From Myxococcales bacterium (GTDB lineage: Bacteria; Myxococcota_A; Polyangia; Polyangiales; Houyiibacteriaceae), in contig CP070650.1 in the NCBI GenBank assembly GCA_020354595.1, forward strand, positions 479,585-486,111: a stretch of 6,527 nucleotides of DNA, written 5' to 3'. The position numbers were made by a program, and so were the translations under genes. This document shows, in pieces, positions 6,303-6,527 of this stretch (position 1 is the stretch's first letter; each line of letters starts with the position of its first letter). The notes below the pieces were generated by a model, which was not told where the DNA came from, ran no database searches, and saw only the letters and a program-made list of their open reading frames with translations.

Positions 6303-6527
6303 TCACAGCTCAGGGGGGTCGTAGTACTCCACGAGGTCGCCGCGAAACGTCCGGAGCACCGTGACGCCGTCGTCTTCACTCACAAGATAGCTCGGGCCGA
6401 TGGGGACTTTGCCGAAGCCACCTGGAGTGTCGACGATGAGCTTCGGCAACGCGATGCCGCTGAGCCGCCCTTGAAGGGTCGCCATTAGCTCGATCCCGCG
6501 CCGAAGTGGTGTCCGCAGGTGCCCAGT
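6303..6527 (-). CDS. kamA: Lysine 2,3-aminomutase (KamA) family radical SAM enzyme, C-terminal 74 residues only
   Basis: The frame is open to the right edge and ends with TGA at 6305-6303; the start and the radical SAM CxxxCxxC cluster lie outside the window. The visible piece reads TGHLRTPLRRGIELMATL, then SGIALPKLIVDTPGGFGKVPI, and ends in a short beta-rich tail with ..LRTFRGDLVEYYDPPEL. This is the C-terminus of KamA-type enzymes, which move the amino group of lysine from C2 to C3 using PLP and S-adenosylmethionine. Lys40 of the fragment is the expected PLP lysine (PGGGGK in the clostridial enzyme, here PGGFGK). Asp33 matches the clostridial aspartate that binds the substrate epsilon-amino group, which favours lysine over glutamate. 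The tail after the PLP loop argues against EpmB, which lacks it. An internal ATG at 6485 is not the start, because homology continues upstream of it. Whether it makes free beta-lysine or modifies something else is open. Confidence 0.8.
   Translation of the reverse strand, partial: TGHLRTPLRRGIELMATLQGRLSGIALPKLIVDTPGGFGKVPIGPSYLVSEDDGVTVLRTFRGDLVEYYDPPEL

Noticed and set aside
6303..6485. A complete 60-residue protein starting at the ATG at 6485
   Set aside because: The frame continues upstream to the window edge with KamA-like sequence (TGHLRTPLRRGIEL), so the ATG is internal.
1..6527. Mobile elements, CRISPR arrays, tRNA/rRNA genes, phage or defence genes
   Set aside because: No repeat array, transposase-like product, cloverleaf or integrase was seen on either strand; nearly all the sequence is explained by housekeeping genes with uniform composition.

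Overview
The window is a stretch of ordinary-looking bacterial chromosome with high GC content (G or C at most third codon positions). Seven coding regions are recognisable or well supported. The partial gene at the left edge has no known function and is the weakest of them. Protein family types (a single-anchor, di-heme b558-type succinate dehydrogenase in the order C-A-B, a SirB1-family protein and a KamA-type aminomutase) suggest a deltaproteobacterial or myxobacterial-type organism that uses menaquinone. That placement is an inference from family resemblance, not a computed result.

Layout from left to right. On the minus strand, a gene cut by the left edge (1-151, unknown function) follows three bases after the stop of hisC (histidinol-phosphate aminotransferase, 155-1249). 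Upstream of hisC on the same strand is a SirB1/transglutaminase-like protein with a helical C-terminus (1313-2131). These three probably form one transcription unit read leftward. A 101-bp divergent spacer (2132-2232) separates it from a DedA-family membrane protein on the plus strand (2233-2847). The DedA gene converges on, and overlaps by 25 bp, the end of sdhB. The minus-strand operon sdhC-sdhA-sdhB (6213 down to 2823) fills most of the right half. An 89-bp spacer (6214-6302) precedes sdhC. At the right edge is the last 74 codons of a lysine 2,3-aminomutase (KamA) family radical SAM enzyme.

How the genes work together: sdhCAB encodes a complete membrane complex II, with SdhA (covalent-FAD flavoprotein), SdhB (three Fe-S clusters) and SdhC (five-helix cytochrome b with four heme-ligand histidine candidates). 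It links succinate/fumarate to the quinone pool. Both junctions in the operon are very tight (8 and 11 bp), and each ribosome-binding site overlaps the preceding stop codon, which suggests coupled translation. HisC serves histidine synthesis. DedA proteins act in membrane lipid-carrier recycling and membrane homeostasis. The SirB1-like protein has no settled function.

I found no mobile element, CRISPR array, tRNA, rRNA or phage gene, and no convincing new system. The points most worth a second look are the repeated stop/ribosome-binding-site overlaps, including a possible 18-codon leader ORF before sdhC, the overlapping convergent gene ends, the unidentified gene after hisC, and the KamA fragment with a variant PLP-binding loop.
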